This document shows, piece by piece, positions 24,159-37,203 of a DNA stretch of 64,000 bases. Each line of letters opens with the position of its first letter. Position 1 is the stretch's first letter. Position numbers and translations under genes: made by a program. Origin of the DNA: Tetraselmis striata. Taxonomy: Eukaryota; Chlorophyta; Chlorodendrophyceae; Chlorodendrales; Chlorodendraceae. Where the stretch lies: NCBI GenBank assembly GCA_006384855.1, contig VCJN01001342.1, forward strand, positions 1 through 64,000, written 5' to 3'. The notes beneath the pieces were generated by a model. That model was given only the letters and a program-made list of their open reading frames with translations. It was not told the origin of the DNA and ran no database searches.

Positions 24159-27100
24159 TTAAGCAGAACCGCCGACGCGCGGCCGTCGCTCGACGAGCGT
24201 GGAGTTGCCATACCCCAGTTCCACGCACTGTGAGGGCTCGATGGCGGGGCGGCCACCGCTCCCGCACGTTTGTTCGAGCTCGCACTGCGTCCGTAGGAGG
24301 CCATGGCACGCCATGCCCGGTGGCGCCGAGCAGTCAATGGACTGGCTCAGGATGCCAGGGAAGTCAACCATGGCGACAGGGTCGCCGGACGGCCGGATGT
24401 TGACCGGCCACGTGTTGAGCGCCTCCGCCGTGATGTTGAACTTGAGGCGCGACAGCATGGCGTTGGGCGCCGAGAAGACGGTGGCGGGCACGGCTTCGCT
24501 TGCGGACACGATGAGGCCCAGCCCGCCGCCCAGGCTGTGCCCGGTGAGCACCACGGTCGCGCCTGCCACAGCGCCGCCGTGCGTTCTCAGCGACTCCGGC
24601 AGGCGAGCTCAGGCCGAGTCCCACTAAACACACGTGTAATGCTGGCTACATGAGTAATGCGGGTCTTAGGGTTTTTAGGGTATAAAACCAGTACACGCAC
24701 AAGCAGCAGCCGCTTCTCGGATAGTCACTCCGCGGGACAAAGACATGCCTGTCTGTGTGTGGTATCATGAGGCGCCAGAAAAGTAAGGTAATGCTATTCA
24801 TTTTGTGGAAATGTGCACTTGCATGCGAAGCCGCCATCGCAGGCTGCGTGTACATGGGACATGGGCACATGGGCGGGAAGAGACTGACGGAGATGGGTTG
24901 GCGATCCGAGCATTCAATGATACGGAAGGAATGCTTGAGACCGGTACTCAAGTGCGGGGGCGGGGACAGGCATCGACATGAATCTGTTGTAAATGCACTG
25001 TGTGCGTGCCTAGTACCTACAGATGCGCATTAAGCGCACTCTAATGAGCTACAAAACCGCATCGGAGCTGTGGAACTAGTATTTGTGTATGGGCAATCCT
25101 CTTCCGAGCGATGACAGGGGTGAGCGTACTGCCGGATGCAGCTGCTGATGGCTGCCACAAAGTGAATGAAAATCCGGGGGGAGAGGGTTGTGGCATGGTA
25201 TGCAGGGACAAGGGGGGGGGGGGGGGGGGGGGGATACCTTGCTGCACCAGCGCCTCGACCTCCTGCTCGATGTCGTAGTGGTACTGAAACGCCTGCAATG
25301 GAGGAGAGGAGGGGGGGGGGGGGGGGGGGGGTTCAGTAGCGGCGCCACTGTTGATGAGGACTCGCACGCGGGGCAGGTGCGCCCGAATCAACGCAATAAC
25401 ATGCTGTGTGACGTCGAAATGGGTTGCCCTGCGCGGCACAATCCTGAGCCCAATCCTCCAAGCAAGCACGGATACAGGGGGAGAATCTAATACCGTGCAA
25501 TTCAATACGGTCTGCGGGGCCAAAAAATTGAACTGTTTTGCACCTTTGCGTCGGAATATTCGCTATGTATTCGTGTTGTGTTCTGAGTTATTCCACTGAT
25601 TTATTAATTTTTCCTCTTTGCGGGGTTTTTTGCGCGCAGGGGGGGGGGGGGGGGGGGAGTGGGCAAAAACGCTATTTATCCGTAGCGGGCCATTTGTGTT
25701 TGTACTGTGATGTAACAGGCTATTTGTACCCCACAGCCGCTAACCCTAAACGCGAACCTGGAAGTTTTAGGGTTTCAAACATGTTACCCTTAAAGGGCTT
25801 TCACTATTCGTGGCACATCCGACACGGCTACGCGCTGGAGCTGCGCCGCGCTGCGCAGCCAGGCTCTCCCGGGCCCAGGTGAGCACCGCCCTGCGGCGCC
25901 CCTCGCACCTCGTTGCCGTTGTCGATGTGGAGGGCTTCGATGAGGTACGGGTACGCGGGGTCCCATGCGACTCCCAGCGGCAGCACCAGGCGCAGCAGCT
26001 GGATGAGGCTGACCTGCGGGGAAAGAATGGCTTAGGGTTTCATTAGGGTTTATACTCTAAGTCACTGGGTTGATGTTGTACAGTCCGTACTCATTCCCAT
26101 CCAGCGATATTTATTTTATACGGCGGCGCGCCGCCTGGTAGTAGGGCGAATACACTGAGCCACAAACTTCAATGGTGGGGATGTGTCGAGGTACATACAC
26201 ACGCAAGCGCAATTTAAGCGTCATATATGTAAGTGACATGTCACTCAAACCCAATTAAATGTTACGGCGGTATGGCGACGCCTATTTGTGTCTGTGGCGT
26301 CATCAAAGTATGCAGCAGCATATGACAATCCGCCCAGCGCATGTGATAAGCAGGTAGACATATACACCTGTCCACAAAGCGCGGCGGCGATTTAGGGATA
26401 TTTGATGGCAGTCACTGTATATCAAATACGCTGTAACTGTGTAGCGTATTTAAAGCGGAATGAAACTAAAGATACACTTTTCCACAGAAACGCTGCGTTG
26501 GTCTGCAGGGACGCTACTGTATGCTTGGCGAGAACAAGTTGATTAATAAATGAATAATAATACATAATTATCACTACTGGCGGCGAGGTTCCAAACCATA
26601 CACTTTTCCACGAAATTATATGGAAGCATTACGTGGTGGGTCGGCACTCCCGATATGAAAATGAGATACTCCGTTGCACACACTGCCTTGAAAGGCTGTT
26701 TTGGGGGCTCGCCTCGAGCCACAAGTTGGCGTCCGCGATGAGGTCTAGGAAGGTGCTGGTGCCGCGGATGGCGATGATGTAGGACTGGGTGTTGGGCACC
26801 TGGAACCGGTAGTAGAAGCCAAAGGTGGAGTTGAAGAGGCCGCTGGTTAGGCGGGTGGACTCGTACGTGTAGTTGGAGATGAGACCATTTGCACCAAAGT
26901 ACGTCTCCACCTGAAGCTGTGCCTGCACGCGATGGCATAGAAGCAGGTGAGCAGGTCAGAGGGAATGTTCGCCGAGGGCAGGAAGGATAACAAAAGTCCA
27001 CCGGAAACGGGGGGGTGAGGGGGTGCGAGCCTGTGTGGTGTTGTGTATGTAGGCCACGTCCGAGAGGAAGGCGTAGTCGAGGACGGAAATGCCGGGGATG

Positions 27101-30100
27101 GGCTCCGCCATGTCGCACGCAGGGTAGCGCTGCCCGATGTCCCTGCGGCTCGCCATTAGGCCTTCCACATACTGCACGCCCTATATGCGGATGGGCGCAG
27201 CAACACAATGAGATGGGGGGACATGCTTCACTACACCCCGGGGTCTAGCATGCCGTCATATTTGATCCTGAGTAGAAAGGAGAGTAGGGACAGACGCCAG
27301 GCGATCAAAGGTCGAGATGACGCGCACAATGTGGATTCGCCTAATGCACTGACGCAGAGGTGGTGCATCGCTAACCACCTAACCAAACTACTTGGTGGAT
27401 GATTGGCTTTTCATACCCTTAGCAGAGCTCTACGTCAAAGCCAGAAGACACGTTCAAAATGGTTGCAGGCAAAGGGGGGGGTCCCTGGGCGGGGCACAGG
27501 GAGGGGCATACCGGGTAGGTGCTCGGCGGCTGCTCGATTCCCGCCAATGCGATCACCAGGAACATGATCGCGATCACCCACAGGAAGACGCCAAAGCCCC
27601 GGCGCGCGTTCCTCTGCCACAGCGAAATCCGAGCGGCCAGCCATTAGGGGAGTCGGCTGAAGGAGGCGGGGCCGGGAGGGCGGGGCGGGGCGGAGGGCGC
27701 CCCGAAGACGCACCACGTTCATGCGGCCCAGGAGCAGGTACGCCTGCCGCGCCTTCCGCCAGCTGATGCCCTCCAGCTTCACCATGCCCGCGGGCCCCAT
27801 GCTTTGCAGCACCTAGGGGGCGCGCAGCGGGGAGGGTAGCGGGCAGACAGGCGGGCGGCTCGGGAGGCGGCGGTGGGGGCCAGGGTGGAGATGACATGCC
27901 GGCAAGCAGCTAAGACTGCCGCCGCAGGGACGCTGCTTGTGCCGAGGAACATGCCGCGCTTGCAGCAACGGCAAAGGGCTCACAGTACTGGCACGGAACG
28001 ATCGGTGACGGAGATGATCACAGAGCTGAAGGCAAACACGGCAGCGCATGTTTACAGGCATTGGTATGATTATGAGTGTGCAGGATGGGCTATGGTGGTA
28101 ACCCAAACAGGAGGGAAAATACTGGGGCAAGCCGTCCCGCAGCTGAGATCATCTGGCCATGACCTAGCCATGACCTAGCCACGTCAGAAATGCCCTAGTT
28201 ATGACCTTCAATGACCTAGCCAGGCCCTCCTTCTATGGTTCAGCGATGTGCAGGAACCCAACCCCTCCTTCTAAAAGAGCCGTGCATATATCAACAGCTT
28301 TCCGTTTCAAAAGTCTCTAGTCCCACCGTCCCGCCTCCCCCTACGCGCTGAGGAACACGTTCACATACATCTACATCTACATACACCTACATACACATTG
28401 ACATACATACACATCTACATCTACATCTACATCTACATACGCATCCACATAGGTGCACATGGAGCCGTACATGGGGCTGTGCATTGCTGTTGCCTAGTCC
28501 GCAACACTGGTGTCTGCACTGCCTTGGGATCTGCAACATAGTCCAAGCGGACGTGTGCGAGTGTCGATTCCTCATATGACTGCTTATGTGTCCGGTGCGC
28601 AGCCAGTGCGGGAGTGGAGTGGAGCGGAGGCCCGGGGCAGAGGGGGGGGGGGGGGGGTTCACCATCTTGACGTCGAAGACGGTCACGAGGGTCAGGTAGG
28701 CGCACGCCACGAGCACGATGCCGGTCATGTACCAGAACCCTAGAATCTGCGCTATGGCCAGGAAGCTGCCCATCGGCAGCGCCGCCAGCAGCAGCAGCCG
28801 CAGGACAAACCACGCCATCTGCCGCAACGGGCGCGCCGCAAGAGGCCGTCAGGGGAAGGGGGTGGAAGTGGGTGGGAGAGGGGGGGGGGGGGGGGGGGGG
28901 CACCATAGGCCGTCAGTGCCATGTAGCATGCCGGGTTGGGGTGCGAATCTCGATGATTGCGGGCGGGTCACGGTGAGACATCCGACACCATTTAATTGGG
29001 TTCCCAGGTCGAGAAACATGTGAATGTTTTGCAGCAGCAGGTCGGAATATCAAAGCGGTTTTTGTGGTTTAGTCTGATCTAATTCAAGATACCTCCAGTT
29101 TTCCCTCACTTCGCTCTGGGGGGGGGGGGGGGACAACAACAATATACCGCGACCCCGGAGCGAGGTTATGGAATGCTGCGGCGGGCCGCCGTCTAGTCGC
29201 CAAGATCCATTCAGGCATCAAATAACCGCAGTGCCGCCATGGCGTGTGCTTCTCGGCCCACAAGTGCGACACACGTGTCCAACGCCATCGTGTGTTGGGG
29301 GGGGGGGGGGGGGGGGGGGTCACAAACGAGAATATACCCGTGTGTGTGTGTGTGTGTGTGTGTCTTTGATAGGGGGCGCGCTTCCGGCACGTGGGACAAA
29401 GGGGACCAGAGGCGCACCAGAACGCCAGGCTTGGCAATCAGGATGCGCCTCGTCGGCTCGCCGGGGTCGACCTGGTACGCAGGCACCGGCGCGGTTTCCA
29501 GCGACGCCGCGGGCGTCCAGGTTCGGGGCCACGTGCGCCGCATGGCGGAGCCTAGGCAGCAGCCGAGGATGAGGCCCACCAGCACCACGGAGGCCAGGAC
29601 GAGGCTGGCGCTGCGGTTGGCGGCGGTCAGCGAGGAGCCGAGGCCTGACAGGACGATGAGCCCGGATATGATGACGAGCGACAGGAAGGCGCTCATGCTG
29701 TTGGCTTGCATCTGGTTCCCAGGGGGCATGATACTCGTCAGGCGGCGGCCCACTCCGGCTTAATGAACATCTCGCGAGGGGTCGCCCTCATACAGGAGCG
29801 ACTCTTGTGCCGCAGGGTAAGCGGGGGCATGACGGGCCGGCTGACCCACATATCACAGGACTGTGTCACCGGTTTACCACCTCATCAAATTTGTGTGTGT
29901 GGGGGGGGGGGGGGGGGGGGGCTCATTTGCTAGCAGATGGGACAGTTTCGCAACAAGGCCGTGGCATCGCGATGGCGACCTTGCGTTCTTGCAATCCCCC
30001 CCCCTCCCCATCCCCCGCCGCGCATCAGGTTTGACGGTGTCCCCTCTCCACGGTGCGCGCTATACGCAGCGGTCGCCTTGGGGATGTCACCCGCGGCGAC

Positions 30101-32664
30101 ATCTTTATGCCAGCCTTTGGTGATGTCGTGACCCCGTGTACGGTATCCCGGATCACAGATGCAGCATACGTGTTTTTCCGGGACCCCCTCCCCCCACTTT
30201 CCCCCACGAATGAGCTAACTTGTTGCTTCACGAAACTGAATTCTTCCGTAGCAACAGTGAAGAAAACGAACTTAGGTGCATGCTATATTACATCATCAAC
30301 ATTCAGTTTCATAATAGATTTGGAACAGTTACAGGGTTTTATTCTTGAGATGAATTAAAACCAAAATCAAATAAACAGCTAACACCAACAATTCAATGGA
30401 CATTAACATTACACCAGTTTTTTCTAATAAACATAGGGGTGTGGGATATATTATACCCCCCAAAGGGGTGTGGGGTATAATATACCCCCTATAGGGGTGT
30501 GGGGTATATACATGCCCCCCCCCTGGAACCCCGGTCCCTTGGCATCCCCCCACACCCCGGAGCCCTCCCTCCCTCTATAGGCGCGCCATCCCCAAGCGCT
30601 TGGACCTGATTGGTTTGCCCGCGACGCCATCTTTATGCAAGCCATTGGTGATGTCGTGACCCCGATCCCCGATCACTGATGCAGCATTTGCGTCATATCC
30701 GGACGAGTCTTCTCGATACCCCCCAATATGCCGGCCGATGACGCTCAACAACGGGCATCCGGCGCTCCTATTCCACCACCGGGGATCAGTTCATTCCCCG
30801 TCTGGCGGCGCTTGCGAACATTCCCACTTGCAGCTCGGCGCGGAGCTGTTCACCAGCCGCTGCAACCGCTGCTGCAACGGCACATCAGTGACAGCGTGAA
30901 CAAGTCCCGGCGCACCTATAGGAACCCCTTTCTAAGCCTGAAGTTGGGCTTGCATGCAGCCTATCAGAACATCCGCTATAGACCCGTCGACATTTGACCT
31001 CTGGCAGACAGGGCAGGTTGTTATTCGCAGTCCTTGTATCACCGCGTCCGCGCCCGTATGCGCTGCGCCTGTTGGGGCTCAATGCCATTATTCGGAGGGC
31101 GGTCCACCCACGCGTGCCAATTGCACCAATGGCAGCCCCGCGGCCCGCGCCAAGTCAGCCAGCTGCGGCGGACCACGAGGCGCGCTCCGAGGCGCGAGAA
31201 TCGCCATCGGTGCACGAAATGGCCGGGACTATACCGAGGCGAGCACGGGTGTTCGGTTGAACCACATCCGGAGGAGGGATAGGATGGGTGGCTGAATCCT
31301 ACCCCGAATGCAGCTCTCATCCATGGAGTTTTCGCATGGTGCGTGGTTATTGGGGGGGGGGGCTCACCTGTGCGCGGCTGCTGAGGCAGCAGAAGATGTG
31401 GAACACCTGGCTGTCGTCCGGGACGATGATGGCACGGTTGTCGGGGTCCAGCGCCCTAGGCGCCCAGCGCGCGCCCGTGCGCCACCAGCTGGCCCGCTCC
31501 GCCTGCTGGCACGCGGGCGCCTCGGGGCCTGAAGGCGCCTCCTTGCTGCCCCGCTCGTGGAGGGGGTCGGCGTGGTGGGAGGGGGAGGGGGCGGCGGTGT
31601 CCGGCGCGCCGTTGCCCTCCGCAGCGACGGCGCTCTCCCGCAGCGAGCTCGGGAGGGGGAGGCAGGCCGGCAGCGGCAGCGCGCCGTGCGCCTCCACAGA
31701 GATGGCCAGCAGCCGGCGCAGCGTGTCCCGCACGCCAGCGCCGCGCGACTGCAGCGCCATGCACAGCGCCACCTCCGCCGCGGTGATGGACGCAAAGTAG
31801 CCGAGGAGGAGCAGGAGCAGCGACGACAGCGACGCGAGCAGCGCCGCGGTGTACGCCTCCGCTGCGGCGCCCAGGAAGATGGTGACGGCGTAGGTGATGA
31901 TGGGCACCAGCAGGATGAGGGAGAAGACGACCCACTGGCGAACCAGCGGCGGCAAGGGCATCGGTGACACGCTGATCCTGTGGAGCGAAGCGAAGGGAAG
32001 GCAGCCAAGCCCCTGGTGGCTTAGCGACAGGGGGGTATTACCAGTAGTATACAGACATGCGCGTAAACTTATACATATGGATCATAGATCTTGACACAGG
32101 TCCTATAGCAAGGACTGTTTTTTGATGTTGTTCTTATTTCAGGGTTTTTAGGGTTTGCGTCCCCAGGGCGCGCCGCGATGCCGAGTCGGGGGCGCACCAC
32201 TCGAAGTCGTTCCATATGTCCAGAAGCACGCCCGCCGCGGCCGCGGCCAGCGCGGCCAGCAGGCCCATCACCGCGGGCAGCACGCTGAGGCTGAGGAAAG
32301 CGAGCGGGACGGTGCGGTCCGCCGCCAGCAGCGGCAGGAACACTGCCATCACGTACTTGAGCAGCAGGTTGAGGCAGAAGATGAGCGTGTAGCCCAGCAG
32401 CACCGCGGCGCCGTAGCACAGCAGTCCTCGCAGTAGCCACGTGCCCGCCAGCTTCACCTTGGGCGCCCGCCGCGCGCGCAGCGCCCCGCCGTCGGGCAGC
32501 CGCTCCACGATCAGCTGATAGTTGTGCCCCTCTACCACCAGTGCGGTCGGCGCGCCCTCGGCCGCACCCCCGCCGCCGTCGCTGCCGTCGACGGTCGGCT
32601 GTGGGCCGGTGACCACCCGACGGAAGGGTGCGCGCAGCGTGTAACTCGGCGTCGGCAGCTCCAT
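24159..32664 (-). CDS. Multi-pass membrane protein with class 3 lipase domain
   Basis: Eleven exons (minus): 32198-32664, 31368-31977, 29418-29711, 28663-28818, 27714-27812, 27512-27613, 27031-27180, 26680-26922, 25909-26013, 25238-25292, 24159-24607. All phases fit, giving 909 aa. One intron (after 27031) needs a GC donor (CAG|GC). Residues ~90-580 hold about eight or nine hydrophobic helices, such as AVLLGYTLIFCLNLLLKYVM and GFGVFLWVIAIMFLVIALAG. Then comes the alpha/beta-hydrolase part: YIIAIRGTSTFLDLIADANL (lid/oxyanion side), TGHSLGGGLG (nucleophile near Ser785) and PSGDPVAMVD (probable acid). Class 3 lipases cleave acylglycerol or phospholipid esters. The helices and N-glycosylation sites (HNTT, NYTY, FNST) suggest a membrane-anchored, lumenal or outside enzyme, loosely like diacylglycerol lipases. 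The catalytic His was not placed. Confidence 0.75.
28351..28450. repeat. CATCTA/CATACA microsatellite
   Basis: Interrupted tandem hexamers (acatac, atctac) in the intron between exons 28663-28818 and 27714-27812 of the lipase gene. Just beside it, 28160-28225 repeats 'tagccatgacc' several times. Confidence 0.8.
29341..29364. repeat. (GT)n microsatellite
   Basis: Alternating gt 21 bp after the 23-nt poly-G run, within a lipase-gene intron. Confidence 0.85.
30088..30708. repeat. Direct-repeat-bounded insertion in a lipase intron
   Basis: About 95 bp at 30088-30190 recurs at 30615-30708 in the same orientation (shared 'gtgatgtcgtgaccccg', 'atctttatgc', 'gatgcagcat'). Between them lie an AT-rich stretch and a ~28-bp tandem repeat ('aggggtgtgggg' plus 'tataatatacccc', 30433-30520, three units). 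The layout suggests a small element or two tandem copies of a repeat in the 1.66-kb intron 29712-31367. No ORF. Confidence 0.55.
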
Positions 32665-32724
32665 AGCCGACCGCTGCTGGCTGTGCTACCGGTGGAATAC
32701 CCTGGACTCCGGGGGTGGGGGGGA

Positions 32725-32747
32725 GGGGGGGGGGGGGGGGGGGGGGG
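32725..32747. repeat. Poly-G run upstream of the lipase gene
   Basis: 23 G, about 60 bp upstream of the ATG (32664), followed by further G-rich runs to 32818. This is the presumed promoter/5' UTR of the lipase gene. Confidence 0.8.
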
Positions 32748-32968
32748 AGCGGCGCCGGGCGGGGAGTGGGTAGCTGCTGGCGATCCGGGGGGGGGGGGTG
32801 GGGGGGGGTAGGGGGGGGCAGATACGAAAGACGACCATCGTGCGTTTTTTGAAAATATCGTCCGATCCGCCACTGCCTGGGGGACAGAGACCCACGACCG
32901 CAGGCGTCCCGTGGGCTGCTCCGAAACCACATGTTGCCCGTGGCCTGGTTTCGGAGCGCGTATTGAAT

Positions 32969-32995
32969 CTGCTGCTGCTGCTGCTGCTGCTGCTG
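32969..32995. repeat. (CTG)9 triplet repeat
   Basis: Nine uninterrupted CTG units upstream of the lipase gene. Not within a recognised coding frame. Confidence 0.9.
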
Positions 32996-35940
32996 TTACT
33001 ATTATTGCGCTCATTATACGGGTACTGTAGAAGATGAGATATTAATTAATTACATGAGCTAGCAGCAGAAGATGAGATATACATATGGCAAATATTGTAG
33101 CTGTTAAGCTGTGCAAAAAAGGGTATGCTTGTTTATCGTTCCTGAGTCCTGAACGCATGCAGCGACTCGCGACTGTTGACAGAATTTAATGGTCAGGGTT
33201 TGACCCAATGTTACACGATGTTACAGTAATGTGATTTTCTAGTACTTAGTAGTACTTGATGTAATGGCTAAAGTATGGTAACAGGGGCAAGAACAGCCCC
33301 AAGGACCCTAAGAGGAGCAGGAAGTTTCTTGAGCATGCATGTCTTGAACATGCCTGCAGACCAACCTTCTCTAGAGACCCAGTTAGCTGCTGCCATGATT
33401 TGGCAGCAATGTAAGAGTACTAGAGCCGCCAAAATGGCGGCTGAACTAGCTTGATGTATGCAGTTTGGAGGATGCTAGCCTGCAGCTCCTGGTCGGGAGC
33501 CGCACGCAGCAGCCAATATAAATACTACAAGAAACACTTGTAAGAAATAGAGTCTTGAGTGCCACCAAGCAGCATGATTCCTGCATAAATTCAGCGACGA
33601 AGGATTAATCCTTATACGGGCTCGTACATGGGAGAAACTAACATCATGATGAGGGCGAGTGGGGTACGGAGGGAAATACAGCACTCGCGATGTTGCGCGC
33701 TCGCGATGCGCCGCGCGCGTCGTGTAGTCGCTATTTCCCGCCGTGCACCGCGAAGCACGAATCCTTCATTACTCACGACCGAGATTAATTCTGGCAATAA
33801 CGAATCATAACAATGTCCTATAGGCTATACATTATCAAAGTACGGAACATGACAGAATTATGTCCCACGTTATTAGCAGGAAAATGAGTCGGCGCTCTTG
33901 CGCCAGCGCACCATGCGCCCCCGCAATCACCCGCCTCGGCGCGACTCCCGGTGACGCTTATAATAAGGGCGCGCGATGCCCCGCGGACGACCATTGTCCA
34001 TTCGCCATCCCACCGCCCACCGCCCCGCTCTCTCATCTAGGAGTCATCTTAGAGTCCTGCTTCGTCGCATGCAAGTGCCGCTCATGCCGCCATGCTTGCA
34101 TGCATGATGCCCGATGATGATACCGCATGCATCCCCTTTCCATCAATGAACTCGTGAAACACATGCCGATATGCGTACCACACTCGAGCGCCGCAACATT
34201 ATCTCGACTGTCTTTCTGACACCCATGTGCTGCGGCGCATGTACCATGCCGCCACATCTTCCGCAGCCGACACGAAGTCTTCCACGTTCTTTGCTTCCGC
34301 AAGTCGCATCTCCCCTTTCCTCTATTGCGCATCTGCGTTAGTCAGCACATCCGGCATGACTCACCACCCATATGATGACCATATCTTGGAGTTGACCTAG
34401 CGACTAAATAGTCGTTAACTTTTTGTGACGATGGGTGTAGCAAATAATAGCACCACGGCGCACCCGCCCTGTGTTTATAAAATTGGCGATATATCGTGCG
34501 TACGGTGTCTATTGTACCCGTACAAGGACTACCGTCCCCCATCAATGCCCATCCCACGCCCGCATCGGCCACTAGCAGTGCCCTCGACGCGAACCACTAG
34601 CTACAGACCACCATCACTAGACCCTAAGAGTCCATGGGTGAAATATGGGCCAAGTCGGGTGGAATTTGGCGAGGCACGGGCGAAGAATCGTGCGACTTAG
34701 CATGTGTCTCACATATCCGCCCGATAACCGCATTTCCGCTATTTTCAAAGATTATCACAGCTATTCGTCACCCAATCGGCTTCCGGTGAACATGCAGCCT
34801 GAAAAATCGACCCATATCGCTCTCTGTCGCTCGCATATGGGTATAGCCGCCTTCAGTAGGCGTAGGCAGATAAGTGGCACGCCGACTACGCATCTAGGGT
34901 TGTATGCTGGTGGTTGACCGGCCCCCATTTCAGCCCGTGTATTTAATCTCAGCTCAAAAATATGGAGAGAGATGGGGCACCGCGCTCATACCACCTCATG
35001 GGCCACTCATGGGCTCTACCGCACTACCCCTAGGAGCTAGGCCATGGAACGGAACAGCATGTGCATTGGGCTAGATAGTAAGTTGCGGGAGGCAGGGAGT
35101 GCCTAATTTTGTGGGCGGAGGTCGTGAGCGCGGAAAGTCCGGGTCTGCCGATCGGCCCCATCGGGCCGGCATCGACCGAGATTGACCGCATACTTACCGC
35201 CACAGGGCGTCATCCCTGCGTATGGGACTCTACTAGCGCTCATACAATCGACAAGCAGAGAGCTGCCTCAGCCGCTCCAACGGGAGGGGTCAACGCCGAG
35301 GGTATATCCGAAAACGCGAGTTCCAAGATCGGATGACGGGCTCTTGAATCGGAGGCACGTGGGGCACAGTCTCTGTAGCCCCCGACCTTTAGCTCACTGT
35401 ATGTATAGCATTCTTATGTGGACCTTGCATGTTTCCATGTCACGTGGTGCCCACCCGGCTCGGGCATGTGGCCGTGAGCATGCCATCCCCCCCTCCCCTC
35501 GCCGTGAGCCGAACGGGTACTGTCCGCCCGCAGTTGCGGCCGACATGAGGCCGATTTAGCGCTCTGCTACAAAACATACGAGAGGAATATACCGGGAAAT
35601 AAGCAATACACACGATACATTATCATAAAGTGCTAACTAACGTACCTCGAAATTCTTTTTTCGCGATTTTCCCAATTTACCACCCTTTGGGTGCGCCGTG
35701 ATTAGTATATCTATTTCTAGCCCTATCAGTTCTAGACTCCTAGCAGTGCTTGTACGAGTTGCGCGAGCAGTGAGATACTGTAAATAATCCAATTCCTCCA
35801 ATTGTGCATTGTGCCTTCATTGCCCGAATTGCAGTCGTTTTTCGAGTTGTGCTACTACCGGTACCAAGTACTTGTGTGCATTACAAATGGCCCGCCAAAA
35901 AGAAGTCCACCGCTAGAAGCAATACTATGATATCGTCATA
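32996..35940. other. Gene-poor intergenic region
   Basis: Only short unrelated open frames. No domain, RNA gene or clear repeat family was recognised here. Confidence 0.45.
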
Positions 35941-37203
35941 GAGCCGCTTAAAAGCGGCCCGCAACCCGCACAAAGCGGGATGGATGAGTAATGCGCGCCC
36001 GGTTGAGAGTCCGGGCCACGCGTGCACGTGTGTGCGAGAGTGATCCACGGACGCGGTGAAAGGGATGGCGGGCAAATCTACGCCGTCAGATGAGGCAGCG
36101 TTCACACTCTTGATCCGCCACCAAGACCCCGAGGAAATCGCATCATCAATCGCTCATCAAGACCCCGAGGAAATCGCTAGCTTGCTAGTTAGGCCTTCTG
36201 GTGAGCCCGGGTGGTGCCCTTAGTGCTCCGCGATGAGAGGGCGCCCCGATCCGCGGCCAGCAAGCATGCGACAGCGCGCACTGCGTGGCGCACCCCTTTG
36301 CTGACCTCACCCGCTTTGCTGACCTCACCCGTGGCGCACCCCTTTGCTGACCCGTACCCGTGGACTCCGACATGTTCATGATGTCTCGAAGTGGGCCCTT
36401 CTGTCCCGTTTCGGTGCTGTGCCACCCCGCATCCCGCATTGCCAATCCTGGTTGCATTTCGCCCACCATGGTGCGCTGAACCCGATCGATGGCAGTGATC
36501 CGGGGCACTGCAGTATGCTTGACCCCCTACCGCATGGTCTTGAACTCCATCAACGTGGGCTTCAAGCTCCGGGAATCATAGCTCCCGGTTACGGCATTGA
36601 ATGTTGGGAGGGAGAGCCATGCGTTTGGCACAATGTCCTTGAGTTCAGCCATGGGAACAGTGTTGCCAAGAGGCATTGCATGCCGGAACAAGTTGTCCAC
36701 CTCTCGGCGCACAACGATGCCTAGATCGTGAACACTACAGTGATCGAGAATAGCGTCCGCAATAGCATCGTGTTGCACAAGCCAGTGAGCGTCGCAATAG
36801 AGGTCCACAGTGACGGTGTTGTGCTGTGTCGAGGGCAAAACGATCTGGCTCCCAACCACGACTGGGGCAATGCATGGGCTGGGCAAGAAGAAGCACCCAC
36901 CACAGCGACCCCCCGCTGCTCATGCGGAGTCATGACCGTCCGCGCAGTGGGGATGGCCACCGTCCACATGCCCGACGCCGCGTCGAGTTGGCCGAACAAG
37001 ATATGTTCCATGGATGTGACTATATGGAGAGTGCCCAACTCATTCCGAAGCCGGAAGTTGTTGCCTTGGTCTAGGAAAGCCGCATTAGTACATGGCTGTG
37101 AGATGCGCACGACAATGGCTCCTGCTGTAGTATGCACAACCAATAATAACAGGACAGTCATCAGCCAAACGATACTTGTGGCCCCCATAACCACACTATG
37201 CAT
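35941..37203 (-). pseudogene. Decayed copy of the 13123-14271 LINE-like ORF
   Basis: Three minus-strand frames (about 37203-36900, 36886-36527, 36508-36185) line up in order with the intact ORF: LDAASGMWTVAIPTARTVMT, VQHDAIADAILDHCSVHDLG with REVDNLF, then ETGQKGPLRDIMNMSES. Frameshifts and stops separate them. The 3' side carries the same double hairpin (35941-35982). A short internal direct repeat (36295-36345) is an added scar. Confidence 0.65.

Larger units (their letters stand above)
25212..31362. repeat. Set of poly-G (transcript poly-C) runs in lipase introns
   Basis: Pure G runs on the + strand at 25212-25233 (22), 25311-25331 (21), 25639-25657 (19), 28642-28657 (16), 28880-28900 (21), 29118-29132 (15), 29297-29319 (23), 29901-29921 (21) and 31352-31362 (11). 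All lie in introns and all read as C in the transcript. Three begin 5-6 nt after a 5' splice site (introns after 31368, 28663 and 25238). One lies 18-38 nt before a 3' splice site (25293). The exact lengths may be assembly-limited. Confidence 0.85.

Noticed and set aside
25188-25490. Poly-Gly or poly-Pro frames through the G runs
   Set aside because: They only translate the homopolymers inside introns.
28351-28450. CRISPR-like regular repeats
   Set aside because: Simple hexamer microsatellite without spacers, in a eukaryotic intron.
31364-32008. Long Arg/Ser-rich frames overlapping lipase exon 2
   Set aside because: Alternative frames of the same exon; only the hydrophobic frame joins in phase with the neighbouring exons.
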